Shown here one piece after another: positions 63,822 through 64,000 of a stretch of 64,000 nt of DNA. Under the pieces are notes generated by a model. It was given only the letters and a program-made list of their open reading frames with translations. It was not told where the DNA came from and did not search any database. The stretch spans positions 1-64,000 of the forward strand of contig ONMB01000006.1 in assembly GCA_900318825.1 (NCBI GenBank). Direction: 5' to 3'. This DNA is from an uncultured Ruminococcus sp. (GTDB taxonomy: Bacteria; Bacillota; Clostridia; Oscillospirales; Ruminococcaceae). Each line of letters starts with the position of its first letter. Positions within the stretch are counted from its first letter, which is position 1. The position numbers and the translations under genes are program-made.

Positions 63822-64000
63822 ATGGACGATTTACAGCAGCTTCGCGGCAGAATAGATGAGACAGACGAGAAGATACTCTCCCTTTTCATGCAGAGAATGG
63901 AGCTCTGCAAGGGAGTTGCGGAATACAAGAAAATACACGATATGCCCGTATTTCAGAGCGGCAGAGAACAGCAGGTCGTTGACCGCATAAAGGCTCTCAC
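63822..64000 (+). CDS. chorismate mutase, AroQ type (N-terminal part, cut by window edge)
   Basis: The first 59 codons read LRGRIDETDEKILSLFMQRM and then AEYKK, the helical core of AroQ-type chorismate mutase with the conserved Arg and Lys. GGAGG lies 6 bases before the ATG. Such a domain at the N-terminus often precedes prephenate dehydratase (PheA); the rest is beyond the window, so the full product is not known. Confidence 0.85.
   Translation, partial: MDDLQQLRGRIDETDEKILSLFMQRMELCKGVAEYKKIHDMPVFQSGREQQVVDRIKAL

Overview
The window looks like the chromosome of an anaerobic, low-to-medium GC, spore-lineage Firmicute of the Ruminococcus type (Oscillospiraceae). The reasons are a Clostridia-type S10-spc ribosomal operon with zinc-type S14, a stand-alone spoVS, T-box leaders, a TnpW/DUF3847 mobile element, an ECF transporter operon, a lipoprotein with a cohesin-like domain, and many perfectly spaced TTGACA/TATAAT promoters. 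The species assignment is inference; no rRNA or tRNA gene was seen.

Layout. 1-10951 (minus): S10-spc operon from rpsJ to secY and the start of adk, behind a long leader with an internal terminator. The secY-to-rplR end is visibly more GC-rich than the rest, with the change falling inside rplF. 11426-13007 (minus): ECF sigma factor and membrane anti-sigma partner. 13159-24816 (minus): an eight-gene operon with one very large solute-binding protein, two pairs of sugar-type ABC permeases, a secreted NHL/TPR beta-propeller protein, a Yip1 membrane protein and a DUF5696 protein, but no ATPase. 25054-27849 (plus): Nat-type ABC exporter and deoD. 27990-30884: lipoprotein, YkgJ-type cysteine-cluster protein, ymdB and spoVS. 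30938-32653: Trp T-box controlling an orphan trpB2. 32922-34916: aspartokinase and a thioesterase. 34972-38169: Thr T-box whose transcript runs through an unknown gene and a REP-associated transposase before thrS. 38453-38977: DinB-like protein.

39037-42636 is a degraded mobilizable element: large serine recombinase, TnpW, DUF3847 protein and MobC, with the relaxase gone. 42840-45060 (plus) holds a flippase and a lipoprotein. 45111-57687 (minus) is a long run of closely packed genes: lipoprotein, ecfA1-ecfA2-ecfT, YfhO, truA, DUF5711, CvpA, a ClpE-like unfoldase and the cohesin-like lipoprotein. 57789-63669 (minus) is the ruvC-ruvA-sseB-ruvB operon, continuing into a C39-like protein, a phosphohexomutase paralogue that has lost its catalytic motifs, and a methyltransferase. 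A chorismate mutase gene starts at 63822.

The observations most worth following up are the ABC/NHL/Yip1/DUF5696 operon, the apparent GlmM pseudoenzyme, the transposase gene carrying an inverted pair of REP-like palindromes inside a Thr T-box operon, and the composition break in rplF. All calls come from reading the sequence; no database search was run.
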